A DNA stretch of 64,000 bases from Castanea sativa (Eukaryota > Streptophyta > Magnoliopsida > Fagales > Fagaceae). This document shows positions 45,511-56,599 of the stretch, one piece after another. The position numbers were made by a program, and so were the translations under genes. The first letter of the stretch is position 1. Each line of letters begins with the position of its first letter. The notes under the pieces were generated by a model. The model was not told the origin of the DNA. It made no database searches and saw only the letters and a program-made list of their open reading frames with translations. The DNA is taken from the NCBI RefSeq assembly GCF_040712315.1, contig NC_134015.1, positions 50,561,964 to 50,625,963 of the forward strand, given 5' to 3'.

Positions 45511-46245
45511 TGTAAGTGCACAATTGCACCCGGACCCAAGAATAGTTATGGGCTCGTGCCCAATGAGCCTTAAACAATAAGAATTTGTAGAGTGTGGGCT
45601 TGAAACCTGTGTTAGAAGTATATGAGGATTAAATGACAAACTAAAGATTGCAAGTAATTGAAAACAACAAGGAATATTGTAAATCAAGCCTCCTGACGTA
45701 AGCCGAGTCGTTCTTATATTATATCTCTCCCTTTGTCTTTTTTCTTTTTAGGTTACAAAAAGTCTCCGTCCCCGTTTCGTTGTGTGTCCCTCCTTAAATA
45801 CTCCTCTTTTAATACATTATCCACGTGTTGCCCCAATTCCTCCCTTAGCCTAGATATTTCTTTTCTTAGTGCCTTTGAACAAGAACTCAGAAGTTTCCCT
45901 TCCACTATTCAAGTGTCACCTCCCCATTAATGCAGTGGTGGTAGGTGGTCTTTAATGTGGAAGTAGAGCCTTTATTTTTGACATTTCTTCAACACCGTGC
46001 TTCCGGCATTCCGAGGTTCACCCCTTTAACCATTGGTCTTGACCGTGCCATTCCCTAACCCGTACCATGAAGTCCCGGTTCTTTGGTGTCGCTCCGAGGG
46101 GAAAAGCATCCCGGCTCTAGCCCTCGATTCTCCTGCGTATGGGCCGACCTAGAGTATCAACAAGCCCTAAACCCAAGAGTAGGTCGGCCTTCCTTAGCGA
46201 GGCCCAATGGCCCATATCCCTATTAAGATATTTTTACTCCCCACA
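45511..46245 (-). repeat. 5' LTR of copy 1
   Basis: 735 bases. It carries the promoter and polyadenylation signals of the element. On the minus strand it has GCCGCATT-like boxes, AGAGATATAATATAAGAACG (TATA-like) and the CTTACGTC-type box shared by all LTRs in this window. Compared with the 3' LTR it has lost or changed most CAG/CTG triplets. Confidence 0.95.
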
Positions 46246-46250
46246 ACTTC

Positions 46251-48700
46251 CTGAATGAATACAAATTTTGTGTTCTCACTTTTTGTATTTTACTTTATCC
46301 TCTACTAATTACGATTTGCTACATTTTATTTTTATTTTTATAAAATACCCAAAGTATAAAAATGAAAAAATAAAAAAAAAAATTAGACACAAGTCATGCC
46401 ATCATTCATTTGGTGAAATAGAAAGGGAAAAATATGAGACATGATTTGTATTTCTTCATCCACTTACAGAAGCTTGACCTAACCTATTTATATCTATCGA
46501 AAGTTAAATCTTGCTTTCTTTAATTGAGCATTAAAAGTGCACAACCAAAAAATCAAAATAAAAAGTTTATTGAAAGTGACAGGAGTTCACATGTAAGGAT
46601 TCCCACCTACCGAGTTCATCATGATCTAAAAACCTTAGGTGGTGCATGATTTTGTCCTTTCGACTTGATATGTTAGGTGGTGTTGTGAATCTTGTATGAT
46701 TAGAATTTAGAAGTAAATACTTTTCTGGTCAGCGTGTGTACAAGTTGACCTTAATTTCTCTCCATCGGTAAGTTGACCTTAACTTGCTAATAGACTGTAA
46801 ACTCAACTTGGATTCCATCCTTGATGGTGGTAACTGGTAAGACACTACTACAGTTTCAATCTGGCTTTGTGTCTTTTAGTGTATACGAGTTAATTTATCG
46901 TAGCAGAAAAAGAGTTAAACCTTTTTGTGAGAAACTCAACCCAAACTGACCACGACCAAGCTTAGCTTGTGGCTAGCCAAACTTCCCATAAGCAAGAATA
47001 CCTAAAACTTTCGGACTAGCTTTGTGTCCATGACACATTGGGATACAAATATGTGTCTGCATTTTAATGTGTCCAGTACAACTGATGCAGTGGACACAAT
47101 TTCAATCAAAAAATTTCGGATAACTGAAAACAAGTGCATATCGTAACTATACAAGTTAGATTGGGCTGTTGCTTTGGTACTCATAGGTTGGGGTTTGAAC
47201 TTTGAACTCTAAACTCTGAACAAGTTGGCTTGCCTAATTTCGAGGCATCATTTGATTTCTTTTTTGTATAGCTGTTTTTATTTCTTTCTTTATTAATAGT
47301 AAAATGTGAGAACAAGAGGAGGCTGGACCGATGCCCACAACACAACAGGGTTTTTTTTTCATCAAATAAAGCTGAAGTATAGGAGCTCAGATTCTCAGAG
47401 GTGAGAGGACATTATAATACAGACAAGGCTAGGACTGACAGTTATAATACAAACCAAGGTAGAAGACATTACTATTTTACAGAAGACCAAGTAAGAGGAC
47501 ATTTTGTGATAGCGGTAGAAATGGCCCAACATGTCCCAATAGAAACAGTCGAACCAAAAAGTGAAGATTGTATCAAAAATGTATTTCCCGCTACAGTTGA
47601 ATACTTCCCTTTGCAGCAAGCCTGTCATCACACAAATTTTCTTCTCGATATATATGCCTAATCAATAATGATGACCTCTCATGGGCTCTGGTTCAAGTAC
47701 CTGCAATCAAGGATTAGATTAGCTAAATTAAGGGGAAATAAAGTATGAGAATTTGAAAGCTAATGAACAGCCAGGCATTTTTTTTTTATTAGAGATGGTT
47801 TTTAAAGCTAACTGGAATTGAGAACAAAAATTAGTTTCTAGTTGTATGACTACGAGTAATGAGTCGGTATTATGAAAAAATAGTTATATATATATGAGCC
47901 GGTAAATTCCAAAGTAAAGACAGGCCATGTAATCATGTTATAGCCCAAAGTCCACTGATTGAAATAGATTGGTATTCCCACAAATAGATTGTAGTGTACC
48001 AAAATGTAAAACAAAGCAAAGAATCCAGTTACCATTAATATCCCTTATTTTCGGCCTTCCACAAGAGGATCTGCTTGAATGGGATGGCCCAAGATCGACC
48101 AGGTATAATTACTTAGCTTAAAGGCCCAACTGGTTAGCACCTACGCTAACACTTTACTAAGTTTTATTTATTTATTTTAAATATTATTATTATTTTACTA
48201 AGTTATACTCTTCTTGCAAAAGAGACCGAATGGCCACGCTTGTGACATTAATAAAGGAAATACGAAATAGGTACAAAAAATGGAATTGAAAAACCAAAAA
48301 TACCTCAAAAAAGAAGAAGAGAGATCAATATATGGAATTATTATTAAATACTTGTTACTTTGCACAAAAAAAAAAAAACAGAATCTTTCTTCAGATGGAA
48401 AAAAAAAATGTTACATGAAAATGATGTGTTCTAATTAACTCAACTAGTACAGTTTCTGGTAATTGAATAAAAAATTTGAGATTCAATCTTTATCTACATA
48501 AAAAACCAATTGAAATTCTATAAATAAATAAAAAAAAGGGTTATGTGAAAAATGTTAATTTTCATATGAAAGAAATTTGATCTTATTGGTTTGGAATACA
48601 ATATCAAAGGCAATTCAACACTATTTAATATTTGTCTATGAATATATATGACAATAATAAATATATAGTGACATGAGGATTTTTCATATCAGTTGCAACA
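46251..48700. other. Gene-poor stretch between the retrotransposon and the MITE cluster
   Basis: No supported gene. Frames 47401-47661 (+) and 47631-47395 (-) overlap on opposite strands and show repeated TCATCT/AGAGGACATT motifs (47401-47510, AGAGGACATT at 47404 and 47492), not protein features. Two (A)n tracts lie at 48365-48410. Confidence 0.5.
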
Positions 48701-48842
48701 ATCTTTAGAGCATTCAAATTAGTTTGTGTATAATAGAAAATGTGTAGAATTTACACAATTTTCTCTAAAAATTACCTACATCAGTCCGTGTATAATTGTA
48801 TGAATTTATAAATTTGCTATAGTAATTGTATAGATTTACACG

Positions 48843-49033
48843 GAGTGTGTGTTTGGATGTAGATTAGAATTATAAATTATTTCACTATTCAGCTTATTTT
48901 TCCTATTATTTATGGGTCTCACTCCACTTTTTGTCACTATTTATGAGCTCATTGTACTATTTTAACTAACTTTTACCTTTATCTGCAGTACTTTCAGCAA
49001 TAAGTTTTCGCAAAATAAGCGGTATCCAAATAA
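48843..49033. mobile_element. Small MITE-like element
   Basis: The left end GTGTGTTTGGATGTAGAT and right end CGGTATCCAAATAAATC are imperfect inverted repeats around TTTGGAT. The interior has GGGTCTCACTCCAC and CAGTACTTTCAGCAATAAG boxes. I recall similar short elements being frequent in Fagaceae DNA, which is unverified. It may sit inside another element bounded by TTAGAGCATT (48704) and ACTCTAA (about 49292). Confidence 0.5.
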
Positions 49034-51420
49034 ATCTTGACACCATTCATTTTACATTTAGTTGTTTATTCTTATTTTACGCATCTCAAGGATAAAAGAA
49101 GAGACTGAATGATAGTTGGTGGGTGTGAAAAAAGAGAAACAATTAAAAAAAACAAGAAAAATTTATATTTTAATGAAATGTAAAGTAAAATAAATAATCT
49201 AAGGTGTTTTGAAAAGTAAGTATATAAAATAGGAAAAGAAGTTTTTATACTAAAATAGACAAAAAAATTTGTAAAAGCAGAGTGCAAATACTCTAAAAGT
49301 TATGCGAAAGTTTTACTATTTGAGAAAATAATTAGAACATAGATATTTGGTAGATCAAACAAAGTTGAGTTCTAAAGTATCTAAATAAAAAAATAAAAAA
49401 AATCTTATAAGTCCATTCTGGAGGCTCCCTATTTTTTTCAGAAAAAAAAAAAAAGGTCTATTCATGAAACAAAAGAAAAAGTCTGCTTACCAAAGTATTA
49501 GTTATTTTAGTTCGTTGTCTCCCAGCCATGCCTAACTTCAAAGTTCTTTTTGATCAGCCTAACTTCAAAGTTCTAAATCATGGACGTCCCAACAAATCAT
49601 AACTAATAAATTAACTTCCTACCAAACACTTGAAAGCGTAGTTTCCGTGTAATTCTTACGGAGAATCTTAGCTGGGCCTAGCAATGGATAAGACTGAAAT
49701 GTCATGTTCGGCTTGGCTCCACTTGAAAAAACCCAATGCCTATTACTTCTAAACTTGGACATATCCCTGGCCTATTATTAACTTGACAAGCAGATCAAAT
49801 GCATATATTCATGGAGTACTAAGTACTAACTAATTAGATTGTAACTTGGGTTAAATATGTTACACACACTCCTTGAAAACAACTGGAATCATGATTTATA
49901 TATACTTTTGATCCCTCAAGCTTTTGTGTTGCTGATATTAGTTTGTAACTTGGAGTAAATTTGCTGTACACAAACTATTCTGCACAGTTTTATACATCCT
50001 CCTAAAAACAATTGAAATTGTGACTTGTACTTCTTGGTTGCTCAAGTTTTTGTGTTTAATAGTTGTTTGTAACTTGGGTAAATTTGTTGCACACTAATTA
50101 TTCTACATAGTTTTACACAAACTCCTAATACAAGTAAGATCGTGACGTATATTTCTTGATCCCTCAAATTTTTGTGTTACTTATATTGTAGATTTGTAGT
50201 TCCTTCAATGTCAAAAGTTGCAATTTAAACCTTTAACTTTAAGTGTGTGATTGGCTTTTTTTGCCTACCTTTTGCTTTTTGTCTCAATTTTTTTTTTGGT
50301 TGCAAATAATTCAAACTTTATTTTATTTTTATTTTTTTATACGTGGAAATAAACGGTTTGTCACACATTTTATATAATCATTATAAAAAATGATATCTAT
50401 TAATAAAGGAAAATGTTACTGGATGCTCTAAGGGCATTTGTTAGTAAATTTTTATGAAAAAAAAATCATAATATTTTGATAATTATTTCTATTTTCCATA
50501 AAGTGGTATCAAAACCTTTTTTAAATAGTTTGTTAATAATTGTCCAAAAGACACTTATTAACAAAAACACATTAATAAATACCATACAAATAAACTATAA
50601 AAAAAAAAAATAAAAAAATTCGAAAGCACTCTGAAAATTGTTGTCAATGTAACCACTCAATCGAAATCCGTCAACTTAAGCCAATGAATGTGTCAAAAAA
50701 ATGTCAATTTCGTTCGTCAATCAACAGGGTTTAATAAATAAAAAATAATGTTGTGAGGTCATGAAATATAACAATGTTTGGAATAAACATACCAACACAC
50801 ATCGATCAGTGATGTGTATAATGACAGAGATGGCTTATCAAAAAGGCTACTCATTAAACAATTAGACCAGAAGGTTCAAAGCAGCGCAAAGCTCGGCAGT
50901 TTTTGAGCTCACAGCTAGGAACGGTCCCATTCGGGACTGAACTTTATGGGCAGGCTTATCATAATTTCAAAAGCCCAAAATTATTATTTCTTTTTAATAT
51001 TACTTTGCTATTTAATGGATTGCATTATTTAATATATATATATAAACACAGGTGGCAATGTGCTATGACAATACTCTTTCTATTTCAAATAATTAATACT
51101 TTTTTATTTTTTCAATGATTAAAAAGGACTATTGCATGGTATACACAAAGAATATACCAAAAACTTGACTATCATAATATCTTTCGGAATTTGAGAACCT
51201 AAAAGTCACTCAAACTTATCCATAAATTTCTAAAATGTCATTTTCCATAATGAAAAAAAGTTAAAAGAATCTTTTTAAGGGCATAGATTTAGAAATGTTT
51301 ATAGAAGCTTTTTAGGAGGAAAGAAAAAATAATTAATTTTTTGGCAGTTTTTTTTATATATATTTTATTTTTTTCCATAACAGTAATATAATTTTTTTAA
51401 AAGTTAGTCTATTAACAAAT
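49034..51420. other. Gene-poor stretch
   Basis: No gene. A three-fold diverged repeat of about 120 bases (TTTGTAACTTGG..AAATTTGTTGCACAC..TTTTACAC..CTC) occurs at 49840-50180. 51060-51150 has a near-identical copy at 55739-55812. 51150-51420 is distantly related to the 0.73-kb tandem repeat that follows. Confidence 0.5.
49845..50200 (+). repeat. Diverged tandem repeat, about three units of 110-120 bp
   Basis: TTGTAACTTGG-G-TAAAT recurs at about 49849, 49944 and 50067, followed each time by ACACAAACTCCT-like and TTTTTGTGTT boxes. The copies are clearly diverged, so the array is old. Confidence 0.6.
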
Positions 51421-51422
51421 AA

Positions 51423-53580
51423 TCTAAAGGCATTCGTTAATTGGACTCATTTTTCTATTTCAAAATTTTCAAATTATTTGTTTTCCATGATTAAGGAATG
51501 GTATTGTTGTTGCACACTATACCTAAAGAATATACCAAAAAAGTGTTTATCATTACTAATATTTTAAAGAAGTGTCATGTTAACAGGTGCTTTTTGGACA
51601 ATTGTTAATAAACTATATTATGAAAGTTTTTACACCAATTTCATGAGAAATATAAAAATTGTCAGGAAAATTAATTGTTTTATCATTTTTTTTTCATAAA
51701 ATGTTTCTAAAAATAGTTCTTAAATCAATATCCTAAGAGCATTAGTTAACCTTTTTCATTTAAGAATTTAAAAATATAAAATCCACTCAAAATTTATCCA
51801 CAAATTTCTAAAATGTCCTTATCTATAATAATCTATTAAGTAGCCAAGCATTTTTCTTTACTTATAAATGTCGACCTATGCTATGCAGGTGTATTTGAGA
51901 GACTAAGTCCCACTCCCAATGGGATTCACGCCTCTCCTACTTAATGACTTGAAATTTTTTATGTGTCACTTCTTTCTTCGTGACATTTATGTTGCGTATC
52001 TTAAAATTTATTGTGTAGTGTGCAAAAAAATAAAAATAAATAAGGACCCGTACCTGTTATAAACTATAAACGAAGGTATCACTATCAACAACAATAGCAT
52101 AAAACCACCGCACACCCTTGGTGCGGTGATCACTCCACAAGTATAAAAACAAATTATCTAAAGGTACCCATTAATCGGACTCATTTTTCTATTTCAAAAA
52201 TTTCAAATTATTTGTTCTCCATGATTAAGGAATGGTATTGTTGTTGCACACTATACCTAAAGAACATACCAAAAAAGTGTTTATCATACTAATATTTTAA
52301 AGAAGTGTCATGTTAATAGGTGTTTTTTGGACAATTGTTAATAAACTATATTATGAAAGTTTTTACACCAATTTCATGAGAAATATAAAAACTGTTAGGA
52401 AAATTAATCGTTTTATCATTTTTTTTCATAAAATGTTTCTAAAAATAGTTCTTAAATCAATATCCTAAGAGCATTAGTTAACCTTTTTCATTTAAGAATT
52501 TAAAAATACAAAATCCACTCAAAATTTATCCATAAATTTCTAAAATGTCCTTATCTATAATAATATATTAAGTAGCCAAGCATTTTTCTTTACTTATAAA
52601 TGTCGACCTATGCTATGCAGGTGTATTTGAGAGACTAAGTCCCACTCCCAATGGGATTCACGCCTCTCCTACGTAATGACTTGAAATTTTTTATGTGTCA
52701 CTTCTTTCTTCGTGACATTTATGTTGCGTATCTTAAAATTTATTGTGTAGTATAAATAAGGACCTGTACCTATTATAAACTATAAACGAAGGTATCACTA
52801 TCAACAACAATAGCATAAAACCACCGCACACCCTTGGTGCGGTGATCACTCCACAAGTATAAAAACAAATTATCTAAAGGTACTCATTAATCAGACTCAT
52901 TTTTCTATTTCAAAATTTTCAAATTATTTGTTTTCCATGATTAAGGAATGGTATTGTTGTTGCACACTATACCTAAAGAATATACCAAAAAAGTGTTTAT
53001 CATACTAAGATTTTAAAGAAGTGTCATGTTAACAGGTGCTTTTTGGACAATTGCTAATAAATTATATTATGAAAGTTTTTATACCTATTTCATGAGAAAT
53101 ATAAAAACTGTTAGGAAAATTAAATGTTTTATCATTTTTTTCATAAAATGTTTTTAAAAATAGTTTTTAAATCAATATCCTAAGAGCATTAGTTAACCTT
53201 TTTCATTTAAGAATTTAAAAATGTAAAATCCACTCAAAATTTATTCATAAATTTCTAAAATGTTCTTATCTATAATAATCTATTAAGTAGCCAAGCATTT
53301 TTCTTTACTTATAAATGTCGACCTATGCTATGTAGGTGTATCTGAGAGACTAAGTCCCACTCCCAAAGGGATTCACGCCTCTCCTACTTAATGACTTGAA
53401 ATTTTTTATGTGTCACTTCTTTCTTCGTGACATTTATGTTGCGTATCTTAAAATTTATTGTGTAATATAAATAAGGACCCGTACTTGTTATAAACTATAA
53501 ACGAAGGTATCACTATCAATAACAATAGCATAAAACCACCGCACACCCTTGGTGCGGTGATCACTCCACAAGTATAAAAA
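51423..53580 (+). repeat. Tandem triplication of a 0.72-kb unit
   Basis: TCTAAAGG marks the start of units at 51423, 52157 and 52873 (periods 734 and 716). The copies are highly similar from TTCTATTTCAAAATTTTC through CCCACTCCCAATGGGATTCA to CACTCCACAAGTATAAAAAC. The last unit continues without a break into a complete SINE at 53535. In the first two units the SINE is cut after AAGTATAAAAAC and joins the next unit. The tandem event therefore happened after SINE insertion, with its breakpoint within the SINE. Confidence 0.93.
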
Positions 53581-53696
53581 CTTGTGGGGTGTAGGGGGCA
53601 AGAGTTGGGGTTCAAGTCTCCAGAAGGGAGTTTCACACACATTTATACTTAGATTAGGCTAGAGTAAAATTTTGTCTTGTATATAAAAAAAAAATT
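53535..53696 (+). mobile_element. tRNA-related SINE with 13-bp TSD
   Basis: It is flanked by the perfect direct repeat ACAATAGCATAAA (53522-53534 and 53697-53709). An A-box-like GGTGCGGTGATCACTCC lies near 53550-53567 and a B-box-like GGTTCAAGTCT at 53609-53619, as in RNA polymerase III promoters. The 3' part (TTAGATTAGGCTAGAGTAAAA, then TCTTGTATAT) ends in A10. About 160 bases is normal for plant SINEs. The hairpin CCGCACACCCTTGGTGCGG is at its 5' end. It would depend on a LINE for movement. Confidence 0.9.
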
Positions 53697-53811
53697 ACAA
53701 TAGCATAAAGAAATTTTCAATGCTCTATTGCCAAAAAAAAAAAAAAAAATCAAAGCTCTTCTTAATCTAAAATTTATTGGCTAAATAAATTCATTGAAAG
53801 AAATTAAAAAA

Positions 53812-53945
53812 TTAATTTTTAATACAAGATAGATCTAGTCCACTGGACTTGAACTCTAGTCCTGGTCTCTTGTCCCATAAAAATTTTGTACTTGTAGAGT
53901 GACCATCACATCAAAAGTGCACGGTAGTGAAATTCAAAATCTTAA
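53812..53945 (-). mobile_element. Second SINE copy of the same family, diverged
   Basis: On the minus strand it reads GTGATGGTCACTCTACAAGT, then AGAGTTCAAGTCC (B-box-like), and ends ATCTTGTATTAAAAATTAA. It aligns with 53535-53696 in order but with many substitutions and a shorter 3' part. It lies only about 115 bases from the first SINE and in the opposite direction. Confidence 0.7.
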
Positions 53946-54053
53946 CTTTCTATGCATTAAAAAGTTAACTTTCTATGTCAACTTCGTTAATCTACAATCC
54001 ACCACCTCTTCTAGTTATCACTGCTTCTTGTTGAAGTTTTACAAAGTTTGCTG

Positions 54054-55247
54054 GGATTTTTTTTGAAAATAACTATAAAAGCCAAACTATTTTGCTAGTT
54101 AACATAGTTTTGAAACTATTTAGGCATCTAACAACTCGAGTATAACAAACTCAATTTTGGATTGCTAAATTGAGTACAATAAACTCGATTTTCAGCTGAG
54201 GTGGACACTTGATCCACATAGGCTCCGAACTCGAGTCAAAAGGACTCAATTATGTCATATAGAAATCGCGTCCTATGGACTTGATTTAGTACCACCTAAA
54301 CCCAGAGATCAAAATGCAGAGATCAACAAAGAAATGCAAAGATGAACAACGAAGAAGAAAGAAGAAACGGTGCAAAGCCTAGCAACCCAGGCGCCGATTT
54401 TGACCAAACCCAAGCAGCGAAAGCTTTAGGCAAAATCAACAAACTTGAGTCATTCCGATAACAATAATGATTTTCCAACAAATTAATTGAAAGTTTTGTA
54501 GATTTTACAATAACAATAACAACAATAACCTCTCTAGTCATTTCGCTACTTCGCCACTCAATGGCACTGATGCCGTCGTCTCCGCCGTGTCCGGCGCGCC
54601 TGGCTTCTCCGAGTTCTCACTCTCTGACCTCAAAGTTGCCAACAACAACTTCAGCTCTGACTACATCGTCTCCAAGAGCAGCAAGAAAGCCCCCAATGTC
54701 ATCTACAAAGGCCGCCTCCAAAACCACAACCAACGCCGCTGGATCACCGTTAAGAAATTCACCAAGCAAGCTTGGCCTGACCCCAAGCAATTCGTTGTAA
54801 TTCTCTTCTTTCATCATCTCTTCTTCAATTTTCACTCTCTAGGGTTTTCGATTTTGGTGATTTCTCGTGATTTTTTTTTTTGTAGGAAGAAGCTTGGGGA
54901 GTTGGGAAGCTAAGGAGTTGGGGAGTGGGACGACATTTGGGGAAAGTAAAAATAGGAAAGGAAGAACAAGAAGGCCGCTCAGTTCTTGAAGCAAAACAAA
55001 ATCGAGTCCTATGGACTCGATTTCTAGATGATTGAACTCGAGTCCGTTTGACTCGAGTTCTATGTCTACGTGGACAAATTTCCATCTCAGTTGCAGCATA
55101 ATGTTGAAATCAAGTTTATTGCACTCGATTTAACAATTCAAAATTGAGTTTGCTATACTTGAGTTGTTAGATACCTAAATAGTTTCAAAATTGTGCTAAC
55201 TAACAAAATAGTTTGACTTTTATAGTTATTTAAAAAAAAAAAAATCC
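54054..55247. mobile_element. Pack-MULE with captured kinase fragment
   Basis: Inverted repeats of about 220 bases (54054-54280 against 55020-55247) start GGATTTTTTTT and share AATAACTATAAAAG, AACTATTTAGG and ATCTAACAACTC boxes. Flanking 9-bp repeats AGTTTGCTG (54045-54053) and AGTTTGCAG (55248-55256) differ at one base. Long TIRs and a 9-bp TSD define a MULE. Its 740-base interior contains a piece of a BSK-type kinase gene and other sequence of unknown origin (54300-54540, 54916-55010). No transposase is present. Confidence 0.85.
54545..54915 (+). pseudogene. BSK: Captured brassinosteroid-signalling-kinase (BSK) fragment
   Basis: Exon-like 54545-54796 encodes FSEFSLSDLKVANNNFSSDY, IVSKSSKKAPNVIYKGRL and WITVKKFTKQAWPDPKQF, the start of the kinase domain of BSK receptor-like cytoplasmic kinases (subfamily XII). 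The Lys of ITVKK corresponds to the ATP-binding lysine. An 89-base intron follows (54797-54885, GTAATT...TTTGTAG) and then a shortened second exon, EEAWGVGKLR (54886-54915), where similarity stops. Intron retention means the piece was taken up as genomic DNA. The family N-terminal myristoylation start (MGC-) and most of the kinase domain are missing, so it cannot make an active kinase. Confidence 0.88.
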
Positions 55248-55256
55248 AGTTTGCAG

Positions 55257-55812
55257 GCTTTATTTTGTTTTGTATCTAGTTTTGTTTGTACGGGTTGTTT
55301 TTCTTGCGATGAGTATAACTCCTTCACGGCTTCACCTGCAGCTTGGTATGCTACTTTTTGTTTTCCCAGGTTTTTCTTATTGAAATAAAATAGCTACTTT
55401 TTTTTTTTTTTGAAATCTTAACTTTCAAGCAATAGTAACTCGTTTTGCACTTTTGACTATGAATTGGCTCGCACACTTGCTCCTTTGAGACTGTTTTCAA
55501 CGTAAATGTCAACAGCAGGTTCCCCCAAAAAAGAAAAAGTCTATATGCAGAAACATCTGTCATTTTACATTGATCATTTCGTCGAAACTTCATTAATGCA
55601 GTTGAACTGCAAGATTATAAAAAAAAATTTAAGTACCCACGTCCGGATAAAGCATACATTTTGGTGTTCAAATCGTAAAATACCATTTTTTGGAGGTTTA
55701 CACAACCGGGTATTAATGCTCTTGCATGGTATTTCTTTGGACAATACTCTTTCTATTTCAAATAATTAATACTTTTCTTTTTTCAATGATTAAAAATGAC
55801 TATTGCATGGTG
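55257..55812. other. Non-coding flank before the second retrotransposon
   Basis: No gene. 55739-55812 (CAATACTCTTTCTATTTCAA... to GACTATTGCATGGT) repeats 51068-51140; the retrotransposon copy 2 inserted within this repeat. Confidence 0.55.
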
Positions 55813-56562
55813 TGTGGGGCAAAAGGATCCTGGTGGGAATGTGGGCCTTTTGGGCCTTGTTAAAGAAGGCCGACCTGACCCTGGGGTTAGAGATTGTTGG
55901 TGCTATGGGTCGGCCTATACGCCGAGGATCCTAGGATCCAGCCGAGGATGGTTTTCCCCTCGGACTGACATCAAAGAACCTGAGACTTCATGGTAAAGAT
56001 TAGGGAATGATACGGTCAAGACCAACGGTTAAAGGGAGAGAACCCTTGAATGTCCTAGAAGCGCCGATGTTGGAAGAATATCAAAGGTAAAGGCTGCTAC
56101 CTCCACATTAAAGACCCTGCACCTACCACCCTGGCCGCATTAATGAGGAAGTGACACTTAAACAGTGGAAGGGAAACTTCTAGTTACTGTTCAAAGGCAC
56201 TAAGAAAAGAAATATCTAGGCTAAGGGAGGAATTGGGGGGCAACACGTGGATAAAGTATTAAAAAGAGGAGTATTTAAGGAGGGACCGGGAACAGAAACA
56301 AGACGGAACTTTTTGTAACCTAAAAAGAAGAAGGAAAAAGAGAGAGATATAATATAAGAACAGCTTTCGGCTTACGTCCGAGGAGGTCTATTTACATTAC
56401 TCCTTTTTGTCTCTAAGTACTTGGAATCTTTAGTTTGTCATTTCATCCTCATACACTTCTAACCTGGGTTTCAAGCCCACACTCTACAAATTCTTATTGT
56501 TTAAGGCTCATTGGGTCTGAGCCCATAACTATTCTTGGGTCCAGTGCAATTGTGCACTTACA
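55813..56562 (+). repeat. 5' LTR of copy 2
   Basis: 750 bases from TGTGGGGCAAAAGG to TTGTGCACTTACA. It contains GGCCGCATTAATGAGGAAGT, ACACGTGGATAAAG, a TATA-like GATATAATATAAGAA (about 56346-56360), CGGCTTACGTCCGAGGAGG and TTAAGGCTCATTGGGTCTGA. It aligns along its full length with the copy 1 LTRs. Confidence 0.93.
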
Positions 56563-56580
56563 ATTGGCGCCGTCTGGGGA
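56563..56580 (+). other. Primer binding site of copy 2
   Basis: ATTGGCGCCGTCTGGGGA directly follows the LTR. The TGGCGCCGT core fits the 3' end of tRNA-Asp. This is the better-preserved version of the site in copy 1. Confidence 0.75.
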
Positions 56581-56599
56581 TCTAGTCTAGAAGTAGTAG

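Larger units (their letters stand above)
35491..46245 (-). mobile_element. Ty3/gypsy Tat-lineage LTR retrotransposon, full-length copy 1
   Basis: Two LTRs (35491-36237 and 45511-46245) enclose 9.27 kb. The copy is flanked by perfect 5-bp TSDs ACTTC (35486-35490 and 46246-46250). On the minus strand the order is PBS, gag, protease, RT, RNase H, a second archaeal-type RNase H, integrase, a 3' region with tandem repeats, and an opposite-strand ORF. The second RNase H and long 3' region mark the Tat/Ogre/Retand lineage. All gag-pol frames are broken by many small indels, so the copy as sequenced cannot encode an intact polyprotein. The indels may partly be sequencing errors (see findings). It inserted in non-coding DNA about 2.9 kb downstream of the TORTIFOLIA1-like gene. 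Confidence 0.95.

Noticed and set aside
47395..47661. Overlapping 86-aa and 78-aa frames on opposite strands
   Set aside because: Repeated AGAGGACATT-like motifs and no family features; no splice or start context favours either.
53600..53625. Possible tRNA gene because of GGTTCAAGTCT
   Set aside because: No cloverleaf can be formed around it; it is the B-box of a SINE with TSDs and an A-tail.
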